Positions 42,661 to 54,385 are shown, counted from the first letter of the stretch. The stretch: DNA of 64,000 nucleotides from Diphasiastrum complanatum (GCA_029204225.1 CM055094.1:14760928-14824927); one strand, 5' to 3'. Translations and numbers: made by a program. The notes: generated by a model not told the origin, from the sequence alone.

Positions 42661-43889
42661 CTTCCATCTATGGGCTAAAGCGATTTGAATTTTCTACCTA
42701 AATAGCTTATGGCCGTTCCATACTTAAGGGAGGTCTCCAAAATTGACATAACCTAGATAAAACAAGATGGTCCCCATTGATTAGAGACTCGACGAACAAT
42801 TCAAAACCCTTGCTGTGGAAAACATGAATTCCCACTGACTAGGGACCTCCTAAAAAATCCTAGTAACATGGATTTGCAACACCTCGCTCGAGCCAAGGAT
42901 TGTGAATCTCGAACCCGTGACCCATGTTTCGGGTGGTTCATGGGTCCATTTTAAATCTTGAATCAATAGGGATGGGCACTTAGAGCCACTTTCTTTAAAC
43001 TTCCGTCATTCAAAACGGAGGCCTGTAGTGTTCATTTTATATAAGTTGAGTTGTCACTAAACAACTCAACTCCAATGGAGCAATCAAGAGGAGAGCTTTT
43101 AAAGTTAACCAATTAGCCAAGGAAGAAGTGACACACGAAGATAAAGGAGGAGAACCAAATGCCTATAAAGTCTAAAATGGGATCACAAGAGTGCGTGGCA
43201 ACTCCATACATTTATATGTGTATGTCTAGCAAGTGGTGTGTAGATGTCAGTCTTACAAACATTGTCAATTGAAGGTCCCACCTTCATCCAAGGGTGATGA
43301 GTGCTTGAAATTTTGATTAATCTTAAGCAACCTATTGGTTGAATATCCACCCTTGCATTGAGGGGAATTTGACCTATGCTAGCAATCCTAACCCATGTAA
43401 ACAACATCAAAGGTGAAAGTTGCATACATCATCTCTCAAGCATTCACCACATTCTGAAAAGGAGGATGTGGGGGTTGCCTATGCAACCTTCTCACATGAA
43501 ATGCCATGCACATGGACCATTGTCCTTGCATATTGCATATGTGGCTTGCCTAGCAAGTAATTATAAGACTAGGCTTTAGAATTGGCACTTTAATGTCGCA
43601 TTGCTTGTGGTTGGCTCATTGGTCTCGAATTACCACCAACAACTCAAATTTTAAGCAATACATGTTGGGGCCAACATATACGGTTAAGTTGTCCCTACTT
43701 GGCAAAGAGGTGAGTCACCTCATGTGCCAAGTTCTGAAATAGGGAAGGGTCCATTTTTAAGGAGTGATGTAGGCCAACCATGTAAAGGAAGAAACTTGCC
43801 ATTGCTCTTGGTCTAAGATGGGCCTTGTTAGTGGTAATGCAAGGTTCAAAAAATTATCCATTACAAAATAGTGTCGATGATCATTGGCT
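42661..43889. other. Intergenic DNA upstream of the UBC22-like gene
   Basis: I see no coding block, RNA gene or element end here. Confidence 0.5.
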
Positions 43890-43893
43890 TGTT

Positions 43894-44012
43894 CTTAGTC
43901 TAAGCTTAGAGTACGTGGGCCCGCAATTGTCTTGTACTCATCATTTTGCTGAATCAGTCTATCCTTTATTGCGTTCAGTATCATGTCAAAATCTCTGTGA
44001 TCTCGTATTGCT
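43894..44012 (+). repeat. Fragment of the second copia family's LTR
   Basis: From GAGTAC through CAATTGTCTTG, TTATTGCGTTCAG, TATCATGTC and TCTCTGTGATC, this matches the reverse complement of 54610-54725, inside the LTR at 54386-55167, at most positions. It abuts the broken end of the copia relic at 44013. Confidence 0.75.
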
Positions 44013-44888
44013 TTACTTCACCTTCTTGTTAGTCCATTTCTCAGCCCAATTCACGAACTCTGTGAATTTGTCCAGGGCCTCTGACTTGTTGTGGATAAAG
44101 TACACGGCTGCAAACTTGTTGAAGTCGTCAATAAAAGTGAGGTAGTACTTTGAACCTCCCAAGGAGACCACATCAAACGATCCACAGATGTCAGAGTGTA
44201 TCTGTTTCAGGAGTTCTTTCGTTCTGAAAGAGTCCTTAGTGAATGGTATATGTGACATCTTGCCTTTGTTACAGGCATCACAGGATTTCAAGCATGCTGC
44301 ATCTTTGATGTTGATACCAGTGAATGCTTCGCTTCGGCTAGCGTTGTATAGAGCAACTGTATTCATGTGATACAGCCTCCTGTGCCATATAATGTCCATT
44401 GATTTGTTGATCTGGTGAGCTTGCTCTGAAGGTACTCGGATTCTACAAATTCCCCTTTCGCTTTCCTGCGGTGACAAGTTGAGTGGTTGCGGATTCAACC
44501 ACTTCGTAGGTATCACCTTCAAGGTGACTGTTAGTCCTGCATCTACCATCTTAGCAACAAATAGTAGGTCCTTGTGAAGAGTGGGCACGTATAGAGTGTC
44601 ATCGAGTCTTTTGTCTCTTCCTCTGGTGCTTAACCACAGTGCTCCAATTCCGCTGACTTTGTGTCTAGAACCATCTCCCAAGATTATATATCTGGAAAAT
44701 TCTGATTCTTGATAATCAGTGATCATGTGTCTTGTTGCCACGAAGTGTGACAGTGCACCTGAATCAAGAATTATTTCTTGTGTATCTGAAGTTGATGTCG
44801 CACAGACATCAGCACACAAGTAAGTTGTTGGGTTCTTGCCGTTGTTCGCTCTGTCTTCGGCCATCTTGGAGGACTCTGGTTCCTCCAT
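44013..44888 (-). CDS. Ty1/copia protease and integrase N-terminal half
   Basis: This 291-codon open frame holds an aspartic protease (IILDSGALSHFVATRHM, about residues 39-56) and LYVPTLHKDLLFVAKM. The integrase zinc domain follows (WHRRLYHMNTVALYN, SCDACNKGKMSHIPF), then the first core Asp in IHSDICGSF and YYLTFIDDFNKFAAV. It is cut at KKVK, before the second Asp, where LTR-like sequence of another family begins at about 44012. Its low similarity to the 8-18 kb copias shows a different lineage. Confidence 0.9.
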   Translation of the reverse strand: MEEPESSKMAEDRANNGKNPTTYLCADVCATSTSDTQEIILDSGALSHFVATRHMITDYQESEFSRYIILGDGSRHKVSGIGALWLSTRGRDKRLDDTLYVPTLHKDLLFVAKMVDAGLTVTLKVIPTKWLNPQPLNLSPQESERGICRIRVPSEQAHQINKSMDIIWHRRLYHMNTVALYNASRSEAFTGINIKDAACLKSCDACNKGKMSHIPFTKDSFRTKELLKQIHSDICGSFDVVSLGGSKYYLTFIDDFNKFAAVYFIHNKSEALDKFTEFVNWAEKWTNKKVK

Positions 44889-45852
44889 GTAGGATGAGCT
44901 ATTGTCACTCTCCCGTATGCTCTAAGCTTTCTTGTTTATGGGATTTTGGTTGCAGTCAATGGCTGCGTGACCCTTTTTGTGGATGCACTCTATCTTTGGG
45001 TGGAGCCAGCACTTATCAACAATGTGGCCTTCTCGTGTGCACCTCGTGCAGGTCTTCTTCTCACCACTATTGTCTCGGTTTATATATGCTCTTCCATTTG
45101 CCTTTCTTGGCTCCCTCTGACTGCTGTCTTCGATCTTGTCTTTGGTCTGACTCCCTCTTAGGCTTGAAATTCTTCATCTGCTTCTCTTTGTTGTTGTATA
45201 GAGCTTGATCAAAGTTATCCATGTCATCAAGGTGTTCATAGGCTTCCACCTCTTCTCTGATCTCGATTACAGCCTTCTCAAGGGTCATATGTGGATCTTT
45301 AGCAAGTAATGTTCGGGTCATTTGAAACGATCTTGGTAGAGCTCGCAGTAGGTATGTGAGCTGCTTCTTTGTTGAGACTGCATTCTTTGCTCCGAAATTG
45401 TGTAGCAAGAGGAACATAGGTCCTTCATCCTTCTGATGAAGGAGGTGAGGTCTTTACCATCCCATCTCAGATTGGTTAGTTGATCTTCAAGAAGCATAAT
45501 TTGGCTTCATGATTTTGTTTAAAATCTTGTCAGCAAAGTATCCCACATTTCTCTTGCATTGGAGAGTGTGGCTAGATCAAGTGTCAAGCTGTCTTCGATG
45601 AAAGAAGATAGGATGACTATTGTCTTGTCGTTTCTTTCTCTCCATTCTCGTAGCTCTTTGCCAATGGTTGTGGGCATCTCTTCTGTGCCATCAACCCAGG
45701 GCCATAGACCTTCTCCTTTCAGTATGAGAGAAGTCTTCACCTTCCATGCTAGGAAGTTTGATCCTGAGGAATCAAGGATCATGTAGATATTTGATTGAAT
45801 GCTGCTAATGGATGCCATAGCTTGAAGGAATTAGGCAGTGTTCTAATACCAC
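44889..45852 (-). pseudogene. Ty1/copia gag (broken) and PBS
   Basis: The minus strand holds the gag start MASISSIQSNIYMI and FLAWKVKTSLILKGE (45519-45818). The middle follows in a shifted frame (LRALPRSFQMTRTLLA, 45067-45417), then a knuckle region in yet another frame near 44950-45060. The PBS reads TGGTATTAGAAC on the minus strand at 45851-45840, an initiator-Met variant. Two or more shifts separate the parts from the open protease frame downstream. Confidence 0.82.
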
Positions 45853-46450
45853 TGATGGAAAGTGGGAAAACGGCTCTACTGATGGGAGTTTGTGACGTTC
45901 CCGGCGATAAAGGCCGGATAGAGCCGACTTGGCAGGAGTAGCTACTGCAACTGACTGCGGTCTAATTCTCTTCTAAGCCCCAGATCGCCTCTAATGATAT
46001 GTTGTAAAAATTAGATCTGTAAACAACAGATAATGTTGATCAAAACAACAGTGAAAATTTATCTACTGCTAGCATGCATTCCAATATTGCAGATCATACA
46101 CATCATAGAACATATCATTGAGAAAATTGCTTCTATTATCATAACTAAATTTACAATATTTTTCTTGAGCATTGTCTGTTTCCCAGATCAGCGCATTGGC
46201 GCAAGAGAGATGTTCTCTCTCACAGATAATATGACTAGCTACTGCTAATCTGTAAACTCACTCTGGAGCTATGTCAGACTTTTACAGTTCTATCTATTCT
46301 GTCTCCGTGACTGTCTGCTTACTTTTGTTTGTATCCTTCGTTGATCCTTTTATGTGATCAATCCATGGATCTTATTATAATAAGAGATCTAATCAAAAGA
46401 AATGCATTCGCCTTAAACAAAACTGATTCCAGTTTTATGTCGTTGTCCTC
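45853..46450 (-). repeat. Probable 5' LTR of the 44-45.8 kb copia relic (right end undefined)
   Basis: It begins TGATGGAAAGTGGG one base from the PBS, as an LTR should. No matching inverted end or second LTR is visible, so the right limit is a guess placed before the short-repeat block. Confidence 0.5.
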
Positions 46451-46469
46451 TGTGAATCATCTGCCTTCT

Positions 46470-47110
46470 GTCCGTTGCGCAGTGCCTTCACGCTGTAGGC
46501 CTTCGCTTTTGCTAAAGGACATTTTTGCGACTTTAAGAGCAGTGTCGTTTTTTCAAGGGCAAGTGTCCCTTTTTTTTTAAAGGCAAGTGTTGCTTTTTTC
46601 ACAAAGGCGAAAAATCCGAAAGTAATCCTACCAAGATTTTTAAGGCATTTTGGCGATAGTGTCGCTTTTTCCCAAAAGGCAAAAAACGCGATAGTAGGAC
46701 AAAAACCATTTCTAAGGGCAGGTGTCGCTTTTTCTAAGGAATCGTGAAGCTTCAACCATCTTCTATTGGTAGCTTCAGCAGCGAAATGCCCTCCTCATAT
46801 TTCTTCGTGGGCGATGGCGACAGTGGGACAGAAAACATTTCTAAGGGCAAGTGTCGCTTTTTCCCGAAAGGTGACAAAGCCGACGGTAGGGCAGAAAATA
46901 GTTCTAAGACTAGTGTCGCATCTTTAAGGGCAGAAAACAGTTCTAAGGCTAGTGTCGCATCTTTAACAGTAGGTGTCGTCTTTTTCCCGAAAGGCGAAAA
47001 AGCCGACGGTACGTCTTAAACTTCTCTAAGGCATTTTGTGAGAGTGTTGCCTTTTTTTTGCAAAAATGCGAAAATTGCGACAGTGTCGGAAAAAGTTGCT
47101 AGAGTTATTT
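46470..47110. repeat. Block of short hairpin-forming GTCGCTTTTTC / GCGAAAAAG repeats
   Basis: Words such as GTGTCGCTTTTTC, CTAAGGGCA, AAAGGCGAAAAAG and CCGACGGTAGG recur many times. Where CTTTTTCCCGAAAGGCGAAAAAG occurs in one piece (about 46981-47001), arms CTTTTTC and GAAAAAG form a perfect stem. A 39-bp unit beginning GGGCAGAAAA is directly repeated at 46889-46927 and 46928-46966. Frames through the block on both strands (46435-46755 and 46744-47019) are repetitive (KKAT-type and SSKxSVASL-type) and not recognised proteins. Confidence 0.8.
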
Positions 47111-47269
47111 TCTAAGTGTTTTAGACCTAGGGATGAATTTTCTTCATGACCCAAAAATGCAAATTGTGGGACGAAACAGTTCAAAAATGTAGACTGTGCA
47201 AAACATAGTTCAAAATGCATAGTCACAAAAAACACAAAGGTAAAACTAAGGAAAAATACTAAGGCTTTG

Positions 47270-48477
47270 AAAGATAGAATCTCTTGGTTTCTTCAAGGAT
47301 GTCATCTTCATTGAAGATCATTTTATTGACTTCCAAGGTAAAGGCAAAGCTCATATAGTCGAACTTCTGGACTCTTTTGGGCATAATTTCAGAGAATCAA
47401 TACTTTCCTTATTGGTCACGACTATACACCAAGCTCTTCATATTCAAATGTCTATTTCAAGTTAGTGCAACATTTCTTTATCATTATCACTTTGTATGTG
47501 GACGACACATTGCTTTTCAGCAACAGTATCGATCTAATAAAGGAAGCTAAGACAATGCTATGTTCTGAATTCGACATGACCGATTTGGGCGAAGCTCAAT
47601 ACTGTCTAGATATTCAAATCCAAAGAGACATAAAAGAGAAGTTGATCTATATTTCTCAGCAAAGATACATTCACAATGTCTTAATCAGATATAATCTGAT
47701 GAATTGCAAATTAGTTCTCTCACCAATGGATCCAAGGCTCAAGATGTCGAAGGACTAGTGTCCCCAAGCAATCAAACAGAAGGAGCAGATGCATGAGTAT
47801 CCTTATCATTCGATAATAGGATCTCTTATGTATGCGATGGTCTGTACCAGACCAGACATAACTTTTGCAGTCAGTTCCTTGAGTCAGTATATGACCAATC
47901 TTGCTATAACACACTGGAAGGCTCTTATTAGAGTCATGAGATATCTTCGAGCTACTATGGACTTTTGCATTTGTTATGGAGGAGTCGACAACGACAAACT
48001 CAATATTCTCAGTGGTTTTTCATATGCAACTTGGGCAGGAGATGTAGACGCTCGTAAATCCACTTCAGGATTTACATTCTTTCTCAACAATGGTCCTATT
48101 TCATGGAACAGTTGCAAGCAAACTTCAATAGCTCTAGCTTTCACTGAATCAGAGTATATCGTAGCCTCTGAAGCTACAAAGAAAGTAATATGGTGGAAAA
48201 ACTTACTTTCAGATATGCTCCGACAATCCGGTTTTGTGATGATCAAAGTGTCGTTGCTTTATCAGCCAATCCCAAATTTTATTCTAGGAGTAAGCACATT
48301 GAAATTAAGAATCTCTATGTCAGAAGCAAAGCTCTTGACAAAGAGGTTGATTTGCAGTACTGTCAAACACAAGATATGACAACAAATTTTTTTACTAAAG
48401 CATTAAGCTTGGATGCACACAAAAAATTTTGTGCAGAACTAAGTATGAAGGTCAAAGCATTCATGGATTCAGATTAA
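47270..48477 (+). pseudogene. Second copia family: integrase tail, RT palm and RNase H relic
   Basis: The plus strand starts with the end of the integrase (VIFIEDHFIDFQGKGKAH, near 47310-47355), jumps to the RT palm (LYVDDTLLFSNS, near 47490) and continues LGEAQYCLDIQIQRD. RNase H then follows with SIIGSLMYAMVCTRPDIT, DARKSTSGFTFFLNN, the TESEYIVASEA box and, after a shift near 48200, RFCDDQSVVALSANP and MTTNFFTKAL up to the stop at 48475-48477. The RT N-terminal half is deleted. It ends at the 3' LTR. Confidence 0.88.
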
Positions 48478-48484
48478 GGAGGAG

Positions 48485-48829
48485 TGTTGAATTTCTCTTG
48501 ATTATCAACTAATCGATCTTTTAATCTTCATCCACTTATTACCCAGCTCTACAGTTTTATGCATGTTTCTACACAGCTTGCAGAAGTACACAGAAATCGC
48601 TTACAGGTGGATTCCACGAGTGAATTTCCAAGAAGTACTAACTGGACGGATGCCAGCTCACTATGGCCAACTAGTCATTAAGATCTACGACCTAATCAAC
48701 TGTCCTACTGGACTAGCCGTTTTTGCTTAGTATAAATAGCTAATCGTACGTTTATTATTCATTCATGCAATGCATTGAAGAAACACGTAATAGCTCTCTC
48801 AAGCTTTCAAGCTTGAACACTCTTGAGCA
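48485..48829 (+). repeat. 3' LTR (U3 part) of the 47.3-48.5 kb relic
   Basis: AAGGAGGAG precedes TGTTGAATTTCTC, a PPT and LTR start. The 345 bp match the reverse complement of the right part of the LTR at 54386-55167, ending together at CACTCTTGAGCA. After that the two diverge, so this LTR is truncated. Confidence 0.75.
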
Positions 48830-50239
48830 TTGTAGCTTATACATGCATAACTCGAACCCAGTTTGAGTAATACCAAGAACAAAGATAGTAATTTCCAAAA
48901 AAAATTATTTGGCATTTCATAACCCGAACTTGATTCAAGTAGAGATTTGACATCTTGGAAGGTTTCGAAAGTGGCCAAACCATTCAACTAATTTCTAAGT
49001 CATTTGCCTAGCAATGCTATAGATAAACATGTCCAGAACTCCCTATGTAGGCAAGACATTTTTGTGGTAATGTCATAGATAAATCCCAAAAACAAGAATT
49101 TTGAGCTTGACCCAAGTGAATGCTCAACATATAAATTTTTCTTGAGTTCAAGAAGCTTGACAGACTTTTGTTGGGTAGGACTATGTTGTCTAAAATTTTT
49201 CTGGATACTTCATTTATATTGCTTGATTTCAATTTATTACGCAATCCACTTTTGATGCAATTCTTCACAATCTCATCTTCCATAGGACTCCACACAACAT
49301 CATTGCTTCACCAATACATTGGTCAACATTGGTCAATACACATTGAATCAGTTAATCAAACTAAACCTAGATATTATTAGGGATGTTGCACAACCAAAAA
49401 ATAATATCTCGATCAGAATTGTCATTTTGAAGTTGACACTAACTAGATTGTTGAAATATCAATTGGTTTTTTTGCAGTTTAGAACAATTTTATTTAGCTC
49501 AATAGCATTGTATGCAATTTAGGATTCTTCAGTATGACTTAGTAGGGTTTGGCATGGTTTAATGTGCAGTTCACTGTGTTTTAATAAGTTTCAGAAAAAA
49601 ATGTTCATTCAACAAGAACAATACAAGAACATTTGAGGTAGCACATAGCTTATCATTAATCTCAAAATAGCACATAGCCTATCATTAATCTCGTCATAAC
49701 ACATGGGGCCATATCGTTGAGAAAGCCCTTACTATAGGTCCTATTCAAAGGCATGTGCCTTCTTGATATCAAACCTAAGAAATGCAAATTAACCCTTGCA
49801 TGTAGCCCCTCCTGTTACTGCCCTTTATACTGATCAGATAGCATTTTCTCAAAGCCTACTTGTATGAGGGCCCTCACCTCATCTTCTTCACCCCACTAGC
49901 TAATTTTTCACTCTCTGACCATCTTGAACTATTTAGCCATTAAGCTACCAGCCATTATTATCATGTAAATTCTTGCATGTTCACACCCTTTGCACATCGA
50001 GATTATCATATCGTCCATTTTATACTAACCCTCCTCCAGGGTCCTATTGAAAATCTATAATCAATTATGTTAGCAACTCGCCACCTCACATCATCTTCAT
50101 GCCCAAACCCTAAAAGTCACATGCCTTGTCATTAGCTAGATATTCGATGCTTTTTTGCACCTTTTTTTATTGTGAAAATTGTCCTTGTACACTCGACTAG
50201 ATTATCCTACTTTGTTGTGTCTTTCTCATAGAGTCCTTT
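48830..50239. other. No recognised feature
   Basis: AT-rich DNA. Frames at 49017-49295 and nearby have no recognisable domain, and no element end was found. Confidence 0.5.
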
Positions 50240-51412
50240 TGTGTATTTTTGAATCATGTCTGTAAACTCCATAAGGCACTTTATGGATTGAAACAATCTG
50301 CCAGAGCTTGGTTTCAGAGGATCAACACATTCCTCATCCAACAAGGTTTTCAACCAAGCACTGCTGATTGCAACGTCTATTCCAAGTCGGTGTAGCAATC
50401 CTTCATTATGATCACCTTATACGTTGATACGTTGTTTTTCAGCAACAATACCAATTTGGTAAAGGATGTTAAACATATGATGTTTTTTGAGTTTGACACT
50501 GATCTAGGTGAAGCTCACTTCTGTCTGGACATTCAAATTCACCGAGACAGAGTGAGATGACTGATTTATATTACTCAGTAAAGGTGTCTTCACAATGTTC
50601 TTGACAAATATAATCTAATGAATTGTAAGTTAGTGCACTCACCGATGGATCCAGACTTGTGTTTGTCAAGAGACCAATGTCGTCAGACCAAGCAGGAAGA
50701 GGAGCAGATGAGAGAGTATCCTTATTGATCGATACTTGGTTCACTCATGTACGCAATGGTCTGTACAAGACCTGACATCTCTTTTGCAGTAAGCTCACTA
50801 AGCCAATTTATGGCTAATTCTGGAATCACCCATTGGAAGGCTCTCATAAAAGTCATGAGGTATATTTGAGCTACCATGGACCAGTGCATCTGCTATGGAG
50901 AATTCAACAATGACAATCTTCATCAACTCAGTGGATATTCTGATGCAAACTGGGGAGGAGATGTAGACAATCATAAGTCCACATCTAGATTTACATTCTT
51001 CTTCAACGACTATCTTATTTCATGGAACAGTCATAAGCAAACCTCTATCGCTCTTTCATCTATAGAAGTAGAATACATTGCTGCTTCTCAATCTATTAAA
51101 GAAGCATTTTGGTTGAGAAGCTTACTGTCAAACATTGGTTTGAATTAGTACAACCCTACAATCATATTCTATGATAATCAGAGTGCTATTGCCTTATCGG
51201 CCAACCCTAGATTTCACTCTAGGAGTAAGCACATTGAGATTCGATATCACTATATTAGGGACAAGGTTCTCAACAAAGAGGTAAGCTTAACATACTGTAG
51301 AACTCAGGACATGGTTGCAGATATATTTACAAAGGCATTAAGTGTTAATGCACACACCAAGTTTTGTGCATTGCTTAGTCTAAAGATCAAGGCATTCACG
51401 GATCCAGATTAG
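50240..51412 (+). pseudogene. Second copia family: RT-RNase H relic
   Basis: The plus strand shows KALYGLKQSARAWFQR (near 50270), ITLYVDTLFFSNN (YVDD changed to YVDT), AHFCLDIQIHRDR and SILGSLMYAMVCTRPDIS. It continues with YSDANWGGDVDNHKSTS (near 50935-50985), the SSIEVEYIAASQS box, FYDNQSAIALSANPRFHS and MVADIFTKAL, up to TAG at 51410-51412. Several stops are spread through it. Loss of the second catalytic Asp alone would inactivate the RT. AGAGGGGG follows as PPT. Confidence 0.88.
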
Positions 51413-51418
51413 AGGGGG

Positions 51419-52340
51419 TATTGGATTTATTTCCTCTACTCTCCTAAATCCTATGTAATCTACCTCCATTCATGCTACTGCATTTTTACTTGTGTTGTCC
51501 CACAGTCTGCATTTTCACTCGCAATTTTTGACAGGCGAAAAAAATGTGAAAAATGCGACACTACATTTTTACATGCAATTTATGACAGGCAAAAAATGCG
51601 TGAAATGTGATAGTTGCACAATCTGCATATTTACATGTGAAATTAGATAGGCAAAAAAAATGCGACAGTTGTCTTTAAAAAGACAAAGGTTGCCTTAGGT
51701 AAGGACAAGGCCAAAAGCCAAAGAGTGTCACGTTTTTTGCATTTTTAAACACGTGCAATCTGAGTAGAAACTTGACATCGCAACCTTCTCATGCTCACCC
51801 CACGCACTGTGCAAACAAATTTGACAACAACAATAGCCACCCACGATCTCCTACAGACAACACAACCACTTTTGTACCTTCTTCATTTGCACACCTGTAA
51901 AATTTGTGTATATAGTGTATACCATTTTAGTATTCAAATAACGAAGCATGATTTGTAACATGTGAGATAGACATTGTAGATGCTTTGATGATTGATTCTT
52001 TCTTTCAGATTGATTGTCAATAATAGGTTCATAATCTTTACAGAGTTAGCCTTGTGAAGCACGCAGTTACGTCTGCTATTGTTTTGTGCTCACCTGCATA
52101 TTTTGTATATTTTGTTACACTTAATCTGATTACAGCTCTGTTTGGTTCTGCGTTCAAATTCGCGTCAATACTGCAATGCTTTTCTATGTTCTGTCTGGCC
52201 ATCTGATTGATTTGTCTAGTTGTCTACTCATCGCTTCCGCTACCACTGTGCATTAAAAGCTTTAAAATTATTATGATATTATGTTCGCCTACTAAGTCAC
52301 CAGTGGTGCACGCACCGAGAGAATTGAACGGACTGATCCT
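51419..52340 (+). repeat. Diverged LTR of the 50.2-51.4 kb relic, with GCGAAAAATGCGACA-type repeats
   Basis: It begins TATTGGATTTATTTCC after the PPT, where TGTTGGAT would be expected. At 51530-51670 there are several AGGCGAAAAAAATG / AAAAATGCGACA words like those at 46.5-47.1 kb. At about 52060-52190 the order CAGTT-ACG, TTTTGTGCTCA and GCGTTCA resembles the R-U5 part of the LTR at 54386-55167. Assignment as one diverged LTR is inference; the right end near 52340 is where the Helitron relic starts. Confidence 0.45.
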
Positions 52341-52346
52341 CTCATT

Positions 52347-53905
52347 TATCCGACACTCCACTCCATTGCATCGTTTACAATAAGTCTATGCTTGCAAGCA
52401 TCTTTGAATGACAAAAACAACTCGTCATCAACTGTGCGCAAGTCCTCAAAACTTGGTGCACCTCTTACATGAGCCAAAAGAACTCGCAAATAAAATTGTT
52501 ACGCTTCAGATGGATGGACAAAATACATATGTCCAATGGTCGGAATGGACGGTGCATTGATTCTATGGGTCCACCTTTGCACTCTCCTGTTGTAAACGTA
52601 AAACCGTGGCAAGTATTGGTATAACAACTCTCGGGCCTCCGAATGGCCACTTCTATTAGGCTCAAAAAAGCTGTCAAAATGGTACTTGAATGACCTTCAC
52701 CAACAAGCCTCACTCACAGAGAAATATCAAGCATTCAAAAATTGCTCTATCTTATTCACTCGCGCAACTGTCTGACCACCACCACCACCCTCCACAGTCG
52801 CTGCTGTAATCATATCTAGTCCCTTGTAAACGTACTTCTACAAATACTTCACACTACGTTTATATACACATATCCCTACGTTTATGTGACACTGAAAATG
52901 TAATGTCAACCATCTATTGTATGCTACTACCCACCTGTTATCTAGTTCTATTCCATGCGACTTCACCTTCTCTCCATTGTCTCTACACCTATATGAAAGA
53001 TACACATTCAGTACCAATGTTTCATCAATGAAATTCCTTGGGTAGTTCTTCGAGCATTTTCCATTCTTCATGCACGGTGCATTTGGAAAAGATGTTCCCC
53101 ATGGGCCATGCATCATACAGGTCCTCAACATCTCATACAGCTCTGGATCATCCTCCCTCACAAGAATCTCTACGCATACAATACGACCAACAGTGATGGG
53201 TTTGCTTTGCTCCTCCAATATAATCAATAGGTGGGCATGAGACAACCCATCTTCTGAAATTCTACAACATGAAGCCTTCATGTAATGTGCCCAAATATCC
53301 CATCCTTCTTCAACAAATCAACCAAGTGCTGAAACTTCATGCTAAAAACCCTCGATACCAAATTGAGCTTATATGTAGGTGTGTGTTGAAATCTCAACTC
53401 CCTCCTCACTTCTGACCAATTTGGGTTCGCTCTCATTGTGATAAACAAATCAGGAGAACCCAACTTCCTAATGACGGCCATAGCGTCCTGGTATTGCTGA
53501 TGCATATGACACAATGAACCGATATAAGATGATGGAAGGACTATTCACTGCCCTAAGTCACTTGCAAAATGAGCTCCAAGGGCATCAACGATGCCACTGC
53601 AAATCTCTCTATGGAATCTATCTCGATTGATATAGATGTAGTTTTTTTTTTTCAACCATTTTTGCTACCACATCACACACACACACACACTCTTGTAAGA
53701 GCCTTCCACCCAAAAGTATAAGTGAAACATGCTCTGCTCATACTTGTAAATCGTAGCTGTAAAACTCTTGAATGGTGACAACTTTGTGTCCACCCTCTAA
53801 TTTCTCTTCAAGAGCATTTGAATGTATACCATCACGAACATCATCATCATCATCACATGCAACATCTCTCATACACATATATGGAATCCCTTGATACCAC
53901 TCATC
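52347..53905 (-). pseudogene. Helitron Rep N-terminal domain relic (HUH endonuclease region)
   Basis: On the minus strand from about 53905: VVTIQEFYSYDLQV, VLPSSYIGS, YQDAMAVIRKLGSPDLFITM, RANPNWSEV (53278-53514), GLSHAHLLIILEE with the HAH metal-binding motif, and MMHGPWGTSFPNAPCM, KCSKNYPRNF and LDNRWVVAYN (52838-53281). After a TAG come KYVYKG, YFSVSEACW, FFEPNRSGHSEAREL and AHVRGAPSFEDL. These follow the Helitron_like_N family in order. Stops fall inside the catalytic tyrosine region and at least three other points. The helicase domain is absent. Helitrons replicate by rolling circle; this copy is dead. Neither terminus was identified. Confidence 0.9.
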
Positions 53906-54146
53906 GTTTTAGGGTCTAAGCCAATTTGAGTGTCTAGTATATTAAGAATAATAAGCGCAAAAGCTTTACCATCCTTTGACTTCCAATTTGAGTCGGTTGT
54001 GGCGTCTTCAGGCTTCTCTTCTGTACCTGTGACAACATCCAGAACTCATTGGCGATTAGCAAGGTCTTCATCTTAAATTTCCATAAGTAATTATTGGATC
54101 CATTAAACTTGTCTATGATAAGACCGGCTTTACTCTGAGAATCCAT
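53906..54146 (-). pseudogene. Ty1/copia gag N-terminal fragment
   Basis: The minus strand starts MDSQSKAGLIIDKFN and GSNNYLWKFKMKTLL, the copia gag opening. It shifts near 54030 and continues in another frame with VVTGTEEKPEDATTD and AFALIILNILDTQIG to about 53910. There Helitron sequence takes over. The PBS and LTR at 54374-55167 belong to it. Confidence 0.82.
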
Positions 54147-54385
54147 TTGGAACTTTAGTCTATCGATATATTGATGACGTTAAGAGAGAGATACAATGCT
54201 GCGCTACAATTGGAAATTAACTATCGGATACTGAAATTTGATATCACAAATTGAAGAATATGATATTGTGGAAAGTATCAAATGATATCGATTTGATATC
54301 GCGAAGGATATGAAGTATTAGATCATAATAGATCACTCGGATATCATGAAGGTAATAGCATATTAAATAACATGCTCTGATACCA
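54147..54385 (-). other. Copia leader and PBS
   Basis: Non-coding leader with several GATATC words. The minus strand reads TGGTATCAGAGC at 54385-54374, flush with the LTR at 54386. Confidence 0.85.

Noticed and set aside
42420-42665. Possible exon of another gene (open minus-strand frame with VTAGYWKRSHKVWKQ)
   Set aside because: No start codon after the upstream stop, no recognised domain, and it falls where the UBC22-like promoter or 5' UTR is expected.
46435-47019. Repetitive frames on both strands as a novel protein, or as a CRISPR-like array
   Set aside because: The amino-acid repeats follow from the DNA repeats; spacing and unit length are irregular and the setting is a plant genome.
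49017-49295. 92-codon minus-strand frame
   Set aside because: No domain and no supporting context; likely chance in AT-rich DNA.
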